A stretch of 43,383 bases of DNA from an uncultured Oscillospiraceae bacterium (lineage in GTDB: Bacteria; Bacillota; Clostridia; Oscillospirales; Oscillospiraceae): positions 1-43,383 of the forward strand of contig CAQCFX010000010.1 in NCBI GenBank assembly GCA_948766235.1, in the 5' to 3' direction. Within the stretch, counting starts at the first letter, position 1, and each line of letters starts with the position of its first letter. The notes below the pieces were generated by a model that saw only the letters and a program-made list of their open reading frames with translations, did not search any database and was not told the DNA's origin. The position numbers and the translations under genes were made by a program. Shown piece by piece: positions 6,725-15,043 of the stretch.

Positions 6725-8473
6725 TTACATCACAACAATTTCGCCGCACACCATTTTGGCGATGCACTGCCGTTCCTCGTGCCTCAGGCGGACCATTTCA
6801 TCGTCAATGAAAATCTCCGTCCCCGCATAGGCCACGCCGCACTCCAACCGGCCTTCCTCCCGGTCCTTCAGCTCCTCCTGGATATCCTGAAGGTCCTCCT
6901 CCAGCTGCTGCAGCCGGAGCTCCGCTGTGTTCAGCTTCACCCGGACCTTGCTGATTAAACTGGCCTTCACCGGACTGTCCAGCTGGCATTCCAGCTTTTC
7001 CATTTCCATTTCCAGTTCCTTCAGCTCCTTCTGCACCTGCTCCCGCTCAAAGTTGGTGCAGGGCAGGCCGCCCAGCGCAATGGCCGTCCGGCACTCCGAC
7101 TTGGAGCCCACGGTAGTGGCGCTCACCTTTTTGGCCGCCCAAACCCGTCCGCCCATGATGGTGCCCCGGCCGGAACGAACCAGCACGTCCCCGTCGCAAT
7201 ATATGCTGCCGTTGATAATGGCATCAGTTTGAAGATTCTCGCGGGCATAAATGGTCGCGTTCTCAATGTATTTGGAGAAAATGCACCGATGGGCCCGGAC
7301 GGTAGTGGTGCCGTCCCCCAGAATGCCCTTTACCACAGTCAGGTCGCCGCCGGCCTCCACCGTACTGCCGGCCTCAATCACGCCGCCTACCCAGACGCTG
7401 CCCATAGCCCGAACAGTAAACCCGGTGAGCACGTCGCCCTTAATATTCACATCCCCCAAAAATTTAATGTTTCCGGTGGAGAAATCCACATCTCCCGCGA
7501 TATCCAGCACCGGCTTGACCTGGAAGCTGCGGCCCGTAAACTCCACATGGCCGGACACCGAGGCCACCAGCGCGTCTCCGTCCTCGCTGATATCCGTGTT
7601 GCGCCCCTTGGGCAGGGGAACAGCTTTGCCGCTCTTGGCGGGAATTTCCTGATCCAGCACCGTACGGCCCGGCTCGCCCTCCGTAGGGCGAATCAGGCGG
7701 CATATCTCCTGACCCTCCTTCACGTTATGAATCAGGTTCAGGGCGGTGTAGTCCACCTGGTCATACTCGTCTACCTCCAGCACCCGCTCCACAACCCGGG
7801 GGAAGTAGTCCACAATATTGCCGTTTTTTCCGTCAAAGGCGGGTTTGCCCCGGGCAATCAAAAACAGGGTGAAATATCGGTTTTCGTCATGGGACAGCCG
7901 GTCCACCAGCCGTTCATCCAGCCCGTAGGCAATCCCCTGCTCCTCCAGAGCCTGCCAGAGCAGGTCGCGGGACAGCTCCTGCCCCTGCTCCGTGGGGGGG
8001 AACACCATCACCCATGCGCACAGCCGGTCGCCGGAGACAAAAACCCACGGCAGCGCATCCAGCCCGGACGGCTTCTCCTCCTCGTTCTCGCCGTCCTTAT
8101 CCTTGTCTTTATCCTTTTTCCGCTTATTTCCGTTGCCTTTGGTGGATTTCAGCCGAAAGCTGCACACATTTCGCAGCGCCCCCTGAAGCCGGTTTTTCTC
8201 CTTCTGGACCAATTCCGGGGCGAGCACGCCGTCCTCATCCAGGCATAGTCGGGGCGCGGGCAGATAGCCCGCCTCCTTTCGGCGCAGGTTGTAAAGCTGA
8301 TTGAGCGGGTGGTCCCCGGACAGCTTAATCAAAGCCGGGTCCTCCGGGATGAAGTCGGTGGATTCCGGGGTCTCCAGCTCCGCCGGCTCCTGCTGGGCGC
8401 GGGGTTCCTCATCCACCGTATCTTCCGTCTTTGTGCCAAATAGGATGGATTTGATTTTATCTTTCATCGACAC
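6725..8473 (-). CDS. FapA-family protein (DUF342, flagellar assembly protein A-like)
   Basis: A protein of about 582 aa. The N-terminal third is polar and includes a lysine/aspartate-rich linker (KRKKDKDKDKDGENEEEK). The centre is a glycine/valine-rich right-handed beta-helix of repeating short strands (GDVDF, GDVNIKGDV, GSVWVGGVIEAGSTVEAGGD), the polymer-like core of FapA. The C-terminal region before the last 40 residues is a long coiled coil rich in Glu, Leu and Gln. GTG at 8473 has GGGAGG nine bases upstream; ATG at 8467 or 8494 are alternatives. The family was named from flagellar clusters but is widespread in non-motile clostridia, where it is unassigned. It is paired with a CheY-like receiver. 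Confidence 0.85.
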   Translation of the reverse strand: MSMKDKIKSILFGTKTEDTVDEEPRAQQEPAELETPESTDFIPEDPALIKLSGDHPLNQLYNLRRKEAGYLPAPRLCLDEDGVLAPELVQKEKNRLQGALRNVCSFRLKSTKGNGNKRKKDKDKDKDGENEEEKPSGLDALPWVFVSGDRLCAWVMVFPPTEQGQELSRDLLWQALEEQGIAYGLDERLVDRLSHDENRYFTLFLIARGKPAFDGKNGNIVDYFPRVVERVLEVDEYDQVDYTALNLIHNVKEGQEICRLIRPTEGEPGRTVLDQEIPAKSGKAVPLPKGRNTDISEDGDALVASVSGHVEFTGRSFQVKPVLDIAGDVDFSTGNIKFLGDVNIKGDVLTGFTVRAMGSVWVGGVIEAGSTVEAGGDLTVVKGILGDGTTTVRAHRCIFSKYIENATIYARENLQTDAIINGSIYCDGDVLVRSGRGTIMGGRVWAAKKVSATTVGSKSECRTAIALGGLPCTNFEREQVQKELKELEMEMEKLECQLDSPVKASLISKVRVKLNTAELRLQQLEEDLQDIQEELKDREEGRLECGVAYAGTEIFIDDEMVRLRHEERQCIAKMVCGEIVVM

Positions 8474-8520
8474 CGCATGACGCCTCCCTTCCAAGCCAGA
8501 GTATGATTTATCGCGCCCTC

Positions 8521-8549
8521 ATTATAACAGAACCACGCCCTGTTGGCAA
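8521..8549 (-). promoter_or_regulatory. Sigma-A promoter for the FapA/receiver operon
   Basis: On the minus strand TTGCCA (8549-8544) and a perfect TATAAT (8526-8521) are separated by 17 bases. The start point would be near 8514, some 40 bases before the FapA start codon. Confidence 0.88.
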
Positions 8550-8666
8550 GACGCACTTCTCCCCTCCTACCGGCCCGGGCCCGAATTTCTCGGGCATCCC
8601 AGTCCGGAAGAAGGGGAGAACCATTTCATTTCACTTCACTTACTGCTCTGTTTGATAATACTGCGC

Positions 8667-10523
8667 CTACGCTTCCCACAGCGCCTGATATTTCCCGTCC
8701 GTCTCCACCAGCTTGTCATGGACCCCCTGCTGCACCACCTGCCCGTGGTCAAACACGGCAATCTCATCGCAAAACCGGCAGGAGGACAGCCGGTGGCTGA
8801 TATAGATGGCGGTCTTATCCTCCACGATGTCGTTGAATTTGGTGTATACCTCCGCCTCCGCCTCCGGGTCCAGGGCGGCGGTGGGCTCGTCCAGCACGAT
8901 AAACGGCGCGTCCTGGTACAGCACTCTGGCCAGGGCAATCTTCTGGGCTTCGCCGCCTGACACCTCCACCCCGTCGTCCTCAAACTCCCGGTACAAACAG
9001 GTATCCAGGCCCTTGGGCAGCGACCCCAGCCGCTCGGCAAAGCCAGCCTTTTCCAGACACTCCCGCGCCCGCTCGCGGTCGTAGCGTTCCGCCGCGGCCA
9101 CGTTCTGCCCCAGGGGCTGGGCCAGCAGCTTAAAGTCCTGGAACACCACGGAGAACAGGGCCAGGTAGTTGTCGTAGCGGTACTTGCGGATGTCGATGCC
9201 GTTTAAAAGTATCTCCCCCTCGGTGGGGTCATATAGGCGGCACAGCAGCTTGATGAAGGTGGTCTTACCCGAGCCGTTCTCCCCCACCACCGCCAAACGC
9301 TCCCCCACGTCGAACTTCATGGACACATGGCGCAGGGCCCAGGTATCGGCGCCGGGATATCGGAAGCTCACGTCCCGAAACTCAATCTCGTACTTCCGGT
9401 CGGACCGCTTTTCCGTGGTCAGGCTGCCCTGGTACATCTTGTTGGGGATGTCCAGGAACTGGTAGGTGAGCTTGAGATATGGCCCGTTGGCCCGAAGCTC
9501 TCCCATAACCTCCAGCAGGTCGGTGAACCCCAAAGCCAGCCCCGCCAGCGCCCCCACATACTGGGTGACGGAGCCCACCCCGAAGGCCCCGCCCAGGGCT
9601 TTCAGCCCCGCAAACAGGTAGATGAGCCCCATAAAGGACTGGGACACCGCCCCGGCGGCAGCCCTGAAGGCCCCCATAGGCCCCCGGCCCGCCCTGCCGA
9701 CGAGGGAATTGGGCCCGAAGGAGGTTGGCCCCTCCATATTTTGTCTGCCTGCCTCCTCCAAAAATTTGTCCTGGGCATAGGTGCGAATGTCCGTCCCCCG
9801 GTGGCGTTCATTCATGGCGATGAAATAGAAGAAGCTGAATCCCCGGTTCCCCTGGGTGCCGTCATACTCGCTCCAGTAGCGGTTGGCCCGGTTGGACAGC
9901 GCGCCGGACAGCAGCACCGCCCCCACCAGCAGCGCTCCCATCCCTGCCAAACACATCGGATGGTTCAGCCAAACCAGCGGGCTGTCCAACCGCACCGGCA
10001 GGGTGAACAGGCTCACCGACAGGGCTATGGCCCCCAGAATGCGAAACACCGCGCCCACCGCGTGGGAGAACAGGCTGTACAGCTTGTTCAGCCCCCAGCC
10101 GCTCCACTGCCGGGCCTGCTGAATCTGGGTAAACAGGGCCTGGTTCTTGGGGTCGTCCACATCGCAGAAGTCCATGGACAGCAGCTTATCAAAGAAGATG
10201 CGGTTCCAGGCGGGAAACTGATGGGAATAGCGCATGGTCTCGTCCCAGCACTTGACCGCAGCCAGCAGCGTTCCCGCCGCCGCGGTAGAGGCCAGCAGCC
10301 ACCCCAGCAGGGGCCACACCTCCCCCGCGCCCGCGCCCCCGGCGATGGCGTTCACCAGCCGGGCGGTAAAGTACAGCGGCAGGTAGGGGGCCAGGGCGTC
10401 CGCCGCCCGCTGCACCGCGGCGGAGACCAACAGCTCCGGCTTCACCTTCCACCATATGGCAAAGCCCCGGCGGCTGTAGGCCATGACCTGCCGGAAGGAC
10501 AGGCGCTCTTTTTTCTCACTCAT
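8667..10523 (-). CDS. ABC transporter, fused permease and ATPase (LSGGE type)
   Basis: A 618-aa half-transporter with membrane helices up to about residue 340 and an ATPase domain from about 378. Walker A is GENGSGKTT (414-422), the signature is VSGGE (521-525) and Walker B is FIVLDE (D545, E546), followed by the H-loop in YISHRLSS. The glutamate in the fifth signature position is common in the clostridial exporter branch linked to peptide or bacteriocin gene clusters. The ATG overlaps the upstream transporter's stop by eight bases, so the two are translationally coupled and probably form a heterodimer. It lies downstream of a LytTR two-component pair. The substrate is unknown; a peptide is a reasonable guess from context. 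Confidence 0.9.
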   Translation of the reverse strand: MSEKKERLSFRQVMAYSRRGFAIWWKVKPELLVSAAVQRAADALAPYLPLYFTARLVNAIAGGAGAGEVWPLLGWLLASTAAAGTLLAAVKCWDETMRYSHQFPAWNRIFFDKLLSMDFCDVDDPKNQALFTQIQQARQWSGWGLNKLYSLFSHAVGAVFRILGAIALSVSLFTLPVRLDSPLVWLNHPMCLAGMGALLVGAVLLSGALSNRANRYWSEYDGTQGNRGFSFFYFIAMNERHRGTDIRTYAQDKFLEEAGRQNMEGPTSFGPNSLVGRAGRGPMGAFRAAAGAVSQSFMGLIYLFAGLKALGGAFGVGSVTQYVGALAGLALGFTDLLEVMGELRANGPYLKLTYQFLDIPNKMYQGSLTTEKRSDRKYEIEFRDVSFRYPGADTWALRHVSMKFDVGERLAVVGENGSGKTTFIKLLCRLYDPTEGEILLNGIDIRKYRYDNYLALFSVVFQDFKLLAQPLGQNVAAAERYDRERARECLEKAGFAERLGSLPKGLDTCLYREFEDDGVEVSGGEAQKIALARVLYQDAPFIVLDEPTAALDPEAEAEVYTKFNDIVEDKTAIYISHRLSSCRFCDEIAVFDHGQVVQQGVHDKLVETDGKYQALWEA

Positions 10524-12351
10524 CCTCCATCGCCCCTTCCTTATAATATTTGCTTTGGATATTGAACAGGTAGGCGTACCGCCCGCCCTGCTTTAACAGC
10601 TCCTCATGGGTGCCCTCCTCGGCGATGCCGCCGTTTTCAATCAGCAGCACCCGGTCGCAGAACCGGGTGGAGGCCAGGCGGTGGGAAATGTATACGCTGG
10701 TGCACTCCCCCGTCAGCTCGCTGTAGCGCTGGTACAAATCGCTCTCCGCGATGGGGTCCAGGGCCGCCGTGGGCTCGTCCAGCACCACCACCGGCGCGTT
10801 TTTGTACAGCGCCCGGGCCAGCATCAGCCGCTGCATCTGCCCGCCGGACAGGTCCACTCCGTCCAGGTACACCTCCCGGCCCAGGTGGGTGTTCTCCCCC
10901 TGGGGCAGCTCCCGAATTTTATCCGCCACCCCCGCTTTGTCCAGGCAGTCCCACATCCGGGGCAGGTCCACTTTGTCCCCTACCGCCTGGGCCACGTTCT
11001 CCGCTATGGTGCCCGCCATCACCGAGAACTGCTGGAACACGGCGGAGAAATGCTTGTAGTAGTCCCTGCGGTCGTACTGCCGGATGTCCTCTCCGTCCAG
11101 CAGCACCTGGCCCTCCGTAGGGTCGTACAGGCCGCACAGCAGCTTAATGAGAGTGGTCTTGCCCGCGCCGTTTTTGCCCACCACCGCCAGCTTCTCGCCG
11201 GGCCGGATGGTCAGGTTGACGTGGGAGAGGGTGTCGCTCTCCGCCCCGGGATAGCGGAAGGACACGTCCCGCAGCTCCAGCTCATAGAGGTGGTTCTGCT
11301 TCACGCTCAGGGGCTTGCCGCCGTCGAACCGGAAGGGCTCCGGCGTGTCCGCCACCTCCCGCAGAACGGACAGCTCCAGGCTCTGCCGGTGGAGCTGCCC
11401 CAGGCCGGCAAAAATCCCCGTCACCCACTGGGTGAAGCCGCTCACCGCGGTGAAGTAGAGCACGAACTCCGCCGCCCCCAGCTCCCCCCGCAGGGCCATG
11501 GCAATGAGCAGGCCGTAGGCCGCGCCGTTGCGCAGCAGGGCCAGCCCCACGTCCAGCAGGTCGGCCCACATATAGTACCGCATACTTTTGGCGTAGAAAT
11601 CCTGAAACAGCCGGGCGTATTTCTCATACAGCTCGGTGAGCCAGGGACCGATACCGAAGATGCGGATGTCCTTGGCCAGCTTCATGTCCCTGCTGCGAAA
11701 AATCACGTAATCCAGCTTGTGCAGGAGAGCGGCCTCCTCCTCCCGGCGGCGGTAGCGCCAGGCCCGGATGTGCTCCCCGGCGAAGTAGCTTGCCGCGGAG
11801 AGAACCATACACAGCAGCGCCACCCAGGGCCCCACCTGGGAGAGCAGCAGCAGGTAGACGGCGAAGCTTATCAGGTTGGTCAGCAGCTCGGTCATGGTCT
11901 GCCAGACGGCCTCCCCGGCGTCATCGTTGCTGTCCAGACATTTGGACGCCTTCTTAATTTGCTTGACGTAGTCCGGGTCCTCAATGTGTGGAAAGGATGT
12001 ACGGCAGAAGGTCAGGTGCAGGTCCAGGCACAGGGAGGAGCGCACCCGGATGCGGCCAAAGATGGCGTTTTCGTCCAGGTAGCCCCGCAGGGCGCGCACA
12101 CCTACCATCCCCAGGGTGAACCAGGCGATGAGCCAAACCAGCTCCCCCGGACCCACGCCGCGCTCCAGCGCCGTCAGGATGGACGGCACCACGAACAGCT
12201 CCAGCAGGCTGGCGGCCACGCCGCACAAGACGATGCCCAACCCCACGCTGAGCACGCCCTTGCAGTCCCGCCACGCCCGGCGGACCATAAACGCGCAGTT
12301 GGACGCCATGCCGTAGACCGGCCTTTGCTTCTCCGTTTTCGGTTTTTCCAT
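10516..12351 (-). CDS. ABC transporter, fused permease and ATPase (partner subunit)
   Basis: Starting at the ATG at 12351, which has GAGGTG seven bases upstream, the product is 611 aa. Membrane helices occupy roughly 35-320, then comes an ATPase domain with Walker A GKNGAGKTT (392-400), signature LSGGQ (501-505), Walker B VVVLDE (D525, E526) and the H-loop in YISHRLAS. Unlike the BmrC-like pair at the left of the window, all catalytic residues are intact here. It is coupled by an eight-base overlap to the second subunit. The longer frame to 12372 would place the start inside the preceding terminator region and is less likely. Confidence 0.9.
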   Translation of the reverse strand: MEKPKTEKQRPVYGMASNCAFMVRRAWRDCKGVLSVGLGIVLCGVAASLLELFVVPSILTALERGVGPGELVWLIAWFTLGMVGVRALRGYLDENAIFGRIRVRSSLCLDLHLTFCRTSFPHIEDPDYVKQIKKASKCLDSNDDAGEAVWQTMTELLTNLISFAVYLLLLSQVGPWVALLCMVLSAASYFAGEHIRAWRYRRREEEAALLHKLDYVIFRSRDMKLAKDIRIFGIGPWLTELYEKYARLFQDFYAKSMRYYMWADLLDVGLALLRNGAAYGLLIAMALRGELGAAEFVLYFTAVSGFTQWVTGIFAGLGQLHRQSLELSVLREVADTPEPFRFDGGKPLSVKQNHLYELELRDVSFRYPGAESDTLSHVNLTIRPGEKLAVVGKNGAGKTTLIKLLCGLYDPTEGQVLLDGEDIRQYDRRDYYKHFSAVFQQFSVMAGTIAENVAQAVGDKVDLPRMWDCLDKAGVADKIRELPQGENTHLGREVYLDGVDLSGGQMQRLMLARALYKNAPVVVLDEPTAALDPIAESDLYQRYSELTGECTSVYISHRLASTRFCDRVLLIENGGIAEEGTHEELLKQGGRYAYLFNIQSKYYKEGAMEDE

Positions 12352-12380
12352 GTCTCTCACCTCAAGACGCATCGTAACAC

Positions 12381-12410
12381 AAAAGCCCCCGGCTGTGTAA
12401 ACCGGGGGCT
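12381..12410 (-). terminator. Terminator of the LytTR regulator/kinase pair
   Basis: On the minus strand AGCCCCCGG and CCGGGGGCT (12410-12402 with 12392-12384) form a 9-bp stem followed by TTTTGTGTT. It separates the two-component genes from the ABC pair, so readthrough or a promoter close to the hairpin must drive the transporters. Confidence 0.75.
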
Positions 12411-12463
12411 GAATTGTATTTCTCAGGGGCTGAATGGCGGGGCGCCCGGCAGATTAGAACGTG

Positions 12464-12479
12464 CGTTTCACGTGAAACA
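12464..12479. promoter_or_regulatory. parS-like centromere site 1
   Basis: CGTTTCACGTGAAACA matches the bacterial parS consensus TGTTTCACGTGAAACA at 15 of 16 positions. It sits in the short gap between a kinase gene and a terminator, not in coding sequence. ParB (Spo0J) would bind and spread from it. A second site with the identical 16 bases is at 36983-36998. Confidence 0.85.
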
Positions 12480-12482
12480 CCG

Positions 12483-13166
12483 TCATGTCTCCTCCGTCGG
12501 CCGGATGGCCTGGGGCAGTAATATCTCCGTGGTGAACGCCCCGTCCTCGCTGTTGCGGCTGAGCCAGCCGCCCAAACGCTCCACAATCGCATCAATGCGC
12601 ACCAGGCCGAAGCCGTGCCCCTCCCCCTTGGTGGAGCGAAAGCGCCCGCCGGACTTGCTCCGCTTGCCCTCGGCGGTGAAGTTGGTAAAAGAGATGTAGA
12701 GCTGCGTCCCCTTCATGTCCAAATACACCCGGATGAGCCGGTTTTCCCTGGGCAGCGCCAAACTGGCCTCGATGGCGTTGTCAAACAAGTTGCCCAGGAT
12801 AATGCACAGGTCCAATTCGGACAGCGCCAGCTCCACGGGGATGCTGGCGTCCGCCTGCACCGAAATCTGCTTGGACCGGGCCAACGATATTTTGCTGTTG
12901 AGAATGGCGTCCGCCATGGCATTGCCCGTTTTGACCACTGTGTCCACGGCGGCAAGATCGCTCTCCAGCTCGTCCAGATAGGCCCGCACCGCGTCCCACT
13001 CCCCCTGGGCGGCGTGGGCCTTCAGCAGCTGGATGTGGCTGCGGTAGTCGTGCCGCCAGCCCCGCATCTGGCGGTACATATTTTCCACTTCGGCGTAGTG
13101 GATTTCCATCAGCTCCCGCTGATAGGCGGCAATGCACCTGTCAATGAGCCTGGACAGCAGCGGCAT
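12483..13166 (-). CDS. Soluble AgrC-type (GHKL) sensor histidine kinase
   Basis: A 227-aa protein that contains only the catalytic half of the AgrC/HPK10 family. The phospho-acceptor is H39 in WRHDYRSH, the N-box is GNLFDNAIEA (125-134) and the G-box is GHGFGL (183-188). Normal AgrC-like kinases carry a multi-helix membrane sensor of about 200 residues before the histidine; here only 38 mostly helical residues precede it and no transmembrane segment exists. GGAGGAAGG lies just before the ATG, and the LytTR regulator ends 12 bases upstream, so this is a real start. It presumably phosphorylates that regulator, but the signal must reach it from another protein or from the cytosol. Confidence 0.9.
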   Translation of the reverse strand: MPLLSRLIDRCIAAYQRELMEIHYAEVENMYRQMRGWRHDYRSHIQLLKAHAAQGEWDAVRAYLDELESDLAAVDTVVKTGNAMADAILNSKISLARSKQISVQADASIPVELALSELDLCIILGNLFDNAIEASLALPRENRLIRVYLDMKGTQLYISFTNFTAEGKRSKSGGRFRSTKGEGHGFGLVRIDAIVERLGGWLSRNSEDGAFTTEILLPQAIRPTEET

Positions 13167-13178
13167 AATCCTTCCTCC

Positions 13179-13877
13179 TCACATTCTCTGGACAATGGCC
13201 CGGTTCAGCCGCTCGTACTGCCCCCTGGGCAGCGGGATGCGCTCGCCGGAGGTCAGCTCCACCTCCGTGCGGGTCACCCGCTGAATATACGCCAGGTTCA
13301 GCACACAGGAGCGCCCCGCCCGGAAAAAGCGGGCGTCCAGCTCCTTTTCCAGCTCTCCCAGCGGCCGCTTCACCGCATAGTCCCGGTCCGCGTGAACGGT
13401 GACGTAATTGTGCAGCACATCCATATAGCGCACCCTGCTCAGCGCAATGCGCACCGTCTCCCCCGGCAGCTCCAGGGTGAGGGCGCGCTCATTCCGCTCC
13501 AGGCGGCCCACGGCCTTGGTCAGCACCCGCAGCAGCTTTTCCTCGTCCACCGGCTTGGTGAGATAGTGCAGGGCGGACACCTCATAGCCCTCGGCGATAT
13601 AGTCGGTATAGCCGGTGATGAACACAATCTGGACATCCTCGCTCTCCCGGCGAACCCGCTTGGCCAATTCCACCCCGTCCATCCCGGTCATCTCAATGTC
13701 CAGCAGGAGCACGTCGAAATCCTTTCGCTCCTCATAGCGGAACCAAAACGCCTCCGCCGAGGGGAAGCGCTCCACCTCCACCTCAGTCCCGGCCAGCTGT
13801 GCCCACCGGAGCGCTAAGCCGGCCACATACTCCGCGTACGACGGTTCGTCATCGCACACCGCCAGACGATATCCCAT
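13179..13877 (-). CDS. LytTR-family response regulator
   Basis: A 232-aa regulator counted from the ATG at 13877 (GAGAGGGGG upstream). The receiver starts MGYRLAVCDDE with the acidic pair; the phospho-acceptor lies in VLLLDIEMTG and the conserved lysine in YLTKPV. The C-terminal LytTR DNA-binding domain contains RYMDVLHNYVTVH and ends RGQYERLNRAIVQRM. LytTR regulators usually control secreted-peptide, bacteriocin or virulence genes via direct repeats. It forms an operon with the downstream soluble kinase and is upstream of an ABC exporter pair, an arrangement familiar from agr- and blp-like systems, but no peptide precursor gene was found. Confidence 0.92.
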   Translation of the reverse strand: MGYRLAVCDDEPSYAEYVAGLALRWAQLAGTEVEVERFPSAEAFWFRYEERKDFDVLLLDIEMTGMDGVELAKRVRRESEDVQIVFITGYTDYIAEGYEVSALHYLTKPVDEEKLLRVLTKAVGRLERNERALTLELPGETVRIALSRVRYMDVLHNYVTVHADRDYAVKRPLGELEKELDARFFRAGRSCVLNLAYIQRVTRTEVELTSGERIPLPRGQYERLNRAIVQRM

Positions 13878-13914
13878 ACCTGTTCCCCCTCTCGCTGCCA
13901 TGGCATTTACAGAT

Positions 13915-13943
13915 ACTATAGCATACGCGCCGGTGAATTTCCA
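13915..13943 (-). promoter_or_regulatory. Extended -10 promoter for the LytTR operon
   Basis: Minus strand: TGC-TATAGT forms an extended -10 element, with a weak TGGAAA 17 bases upstream. It is divergent from the OmpR-type operon promoter 16 bases away. Confidence 0.6.
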
Positions 13944-13958
13944 GCCCAAACCCGCGCC

Positions 13959-13987
13959 TTGCGTCCCTGGGAAATTTGGGGTACAAT
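13959..13987 (+). promoter_or_regulatory. Promoter for the OmpR-type regulator operon
   Basis: TTGCGT and TACAAT separated by 17 bases. The start near 13994 gives a leader of about 27 bases with GGGAGG before the ATG at 14021. Confidence 0.65.
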
Positions 13988-14020
13988 ACAGGCAAGACCA
14001 GTTTCATTGGGAGGCCCTCT

Positions 14021-14683
14021 ATGAAAACCATTGCAGTGATTGATGACGACATCCACATCGGCAATATGCTGGAGGAGCTGCTTCAGCGGGAGGGCTACGC
14101 CGTTGTGCGGGCCTACTCGGGAACGGAGGCGGTGCTCATTTTGGAGCGGCAGCGCCCCGACCTCATTCTCCTGGACCTGATGATGCCCGGCCTGTCCGGA
14201 GAGGAGGTGCTCCCCCATGTCTCCGGGGTTCCCGTCATTGTCCTCAGCGCCAAAGCGGGGGTGGAGGACAAGGTGAACCTTCTTCTCAGCGGCGCGGCGG
14301 ACTATATGACCAAGCCCTTCCACCCTCGGGAGCTGCTGGCAAGAATCGCGGTGCGGCTGCGGGAGGCCCCCGCTCAGGCGGAGAATATCCTCACCTTCGG
14401 CCCTCTCCGGCTGGACCCGGACGTCCGCGCCGTGTCCGTAAGCGGTACGCAGGTGCGCCTTACCCGGACGGAATACGCCATTTTGAAGCCGCTGATGGCA
14501 AACCCTGCCCAGGTGGTCACCAAGTCCGCCCTGCTGGAGCGCATTGCCATGGACACCCCCGACTGCACGGAGAGCTCCTTGAAAACCCACATGAGCAATC
14601 TGCGCCGCAAGCTGCGGGACGCCGGAGCGGGAGACTGCATCGAATCTGTGTGGGGGATTGGGTTCAAAATGAGAACGGAATAG
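14021..14683 (+). CDS. OmpR/PhoB-family response regulator
   Basis: The ATG at 14021 follows GGGAGG and gives 220 aa. The receiver has D8-D10, phospho-acceptor D52 in LLDLMMPG and K98 in MTKPFHP. The C-terminal winged helix carries the expected LTRTEYAILKPL and ESSLKTHMSNLRRKL recognition segment and ends at GIGFKM. It heads an operon with an ABC transporter and a histidine kinase four genes on, typical of regulators that sense and respond to an antimicrobial peptide or envelope stress through an adjacent transporter. Direct repeats at 14965-14978 and 14989-15002 ahead of the ABC ATPase are a candidate target. Confidence 0.93.
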   Translation: MKTIAVIDDDIHIGNMLEELLQREGYAVVRAYSGTEAVLILERQRPDLILLDLMMPGLSGEEVLPHVSGVPVIVLSAKAGVEDKVNLLLSGAADYMTKPFHPRELLARIAVRLREAPAQAENILTFGPLRLDPDVRAVSVSGTQVRLTRTEYAILKPLMANPAQVVTKSALLERIAMDTPDCTESSLKTHMSNLRRKLRDAGAGDCIESVWGIGFKMRTE

Positions 14684-14695
14684 GAGGACAACGCT

Positions 14696-14953
14696 GTGAC
14701 AGAATTGACATCCATGAGGAACATTGGAAAGGAAATGGCCCGGAAGCTGGCCGTCGTGGGCATCGACTGCCCGGAAAAACTGAAGGAGGCCGGCTCCAAG
14801 GAGGCGTTTTTCCGCCTGAAGACCGTATTTCCCCAGGTCTGCCTGGTGCACCTGTACGCCCTGGAGGGGGCGGTTCAGGACATCGAGTTCAACAGCCTCC
14901 CCAAAGACAAAAAGCGGGAGCTGAAACAGTTCAGCGACCAGCTCAAGGGATAA
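14696..14953 (+). CDS. TfoX C-terminal-domain-like small protein
   Basis: An 85-aa protein with a GTG start placed eight bases after AGGAGG. It matches the pattern of the TfoX/Sxy C-terminal domain: an N-terminal MRNIGKEMARKLAVVGI segment that resembles a helix-hairpin-helix, then a short helical body ending PKDKKRELKQF. In proteobacteria full TfoX controls competence. Stand-alone C-terminal domains in Firmicutes have no assigned role. Its place between a response regulator and its presumed ABC target operon, with a gap of only 12 bases to the regulator, implies cotranscription, but I cannot say what it contributes. Confidence 0.8.
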   Translation: MTELTSMRNIGKEMARKLAVVGIDCPEKLKEAGSKEAFFRLKTVFPQVCLVHLYALEGAVQDIEFNSLPKDKKRELKQFSDQLKG

Positions 14954-15043
14954 AATCTCAACCATTTCTGAACGGTTTCCTTAACCGCTTTCTTGACGGT
15001 TGTCTGCTACCATGGGGGCATCCAAGGAAACGGAGGCTTTTTT

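Noticed and set aside
8570..8600. Hairpin CCCGA/TCGGG downstream of the second ABC pair as a terminator
   Set aside because: Five-base stem and no T-run on the minus strand.
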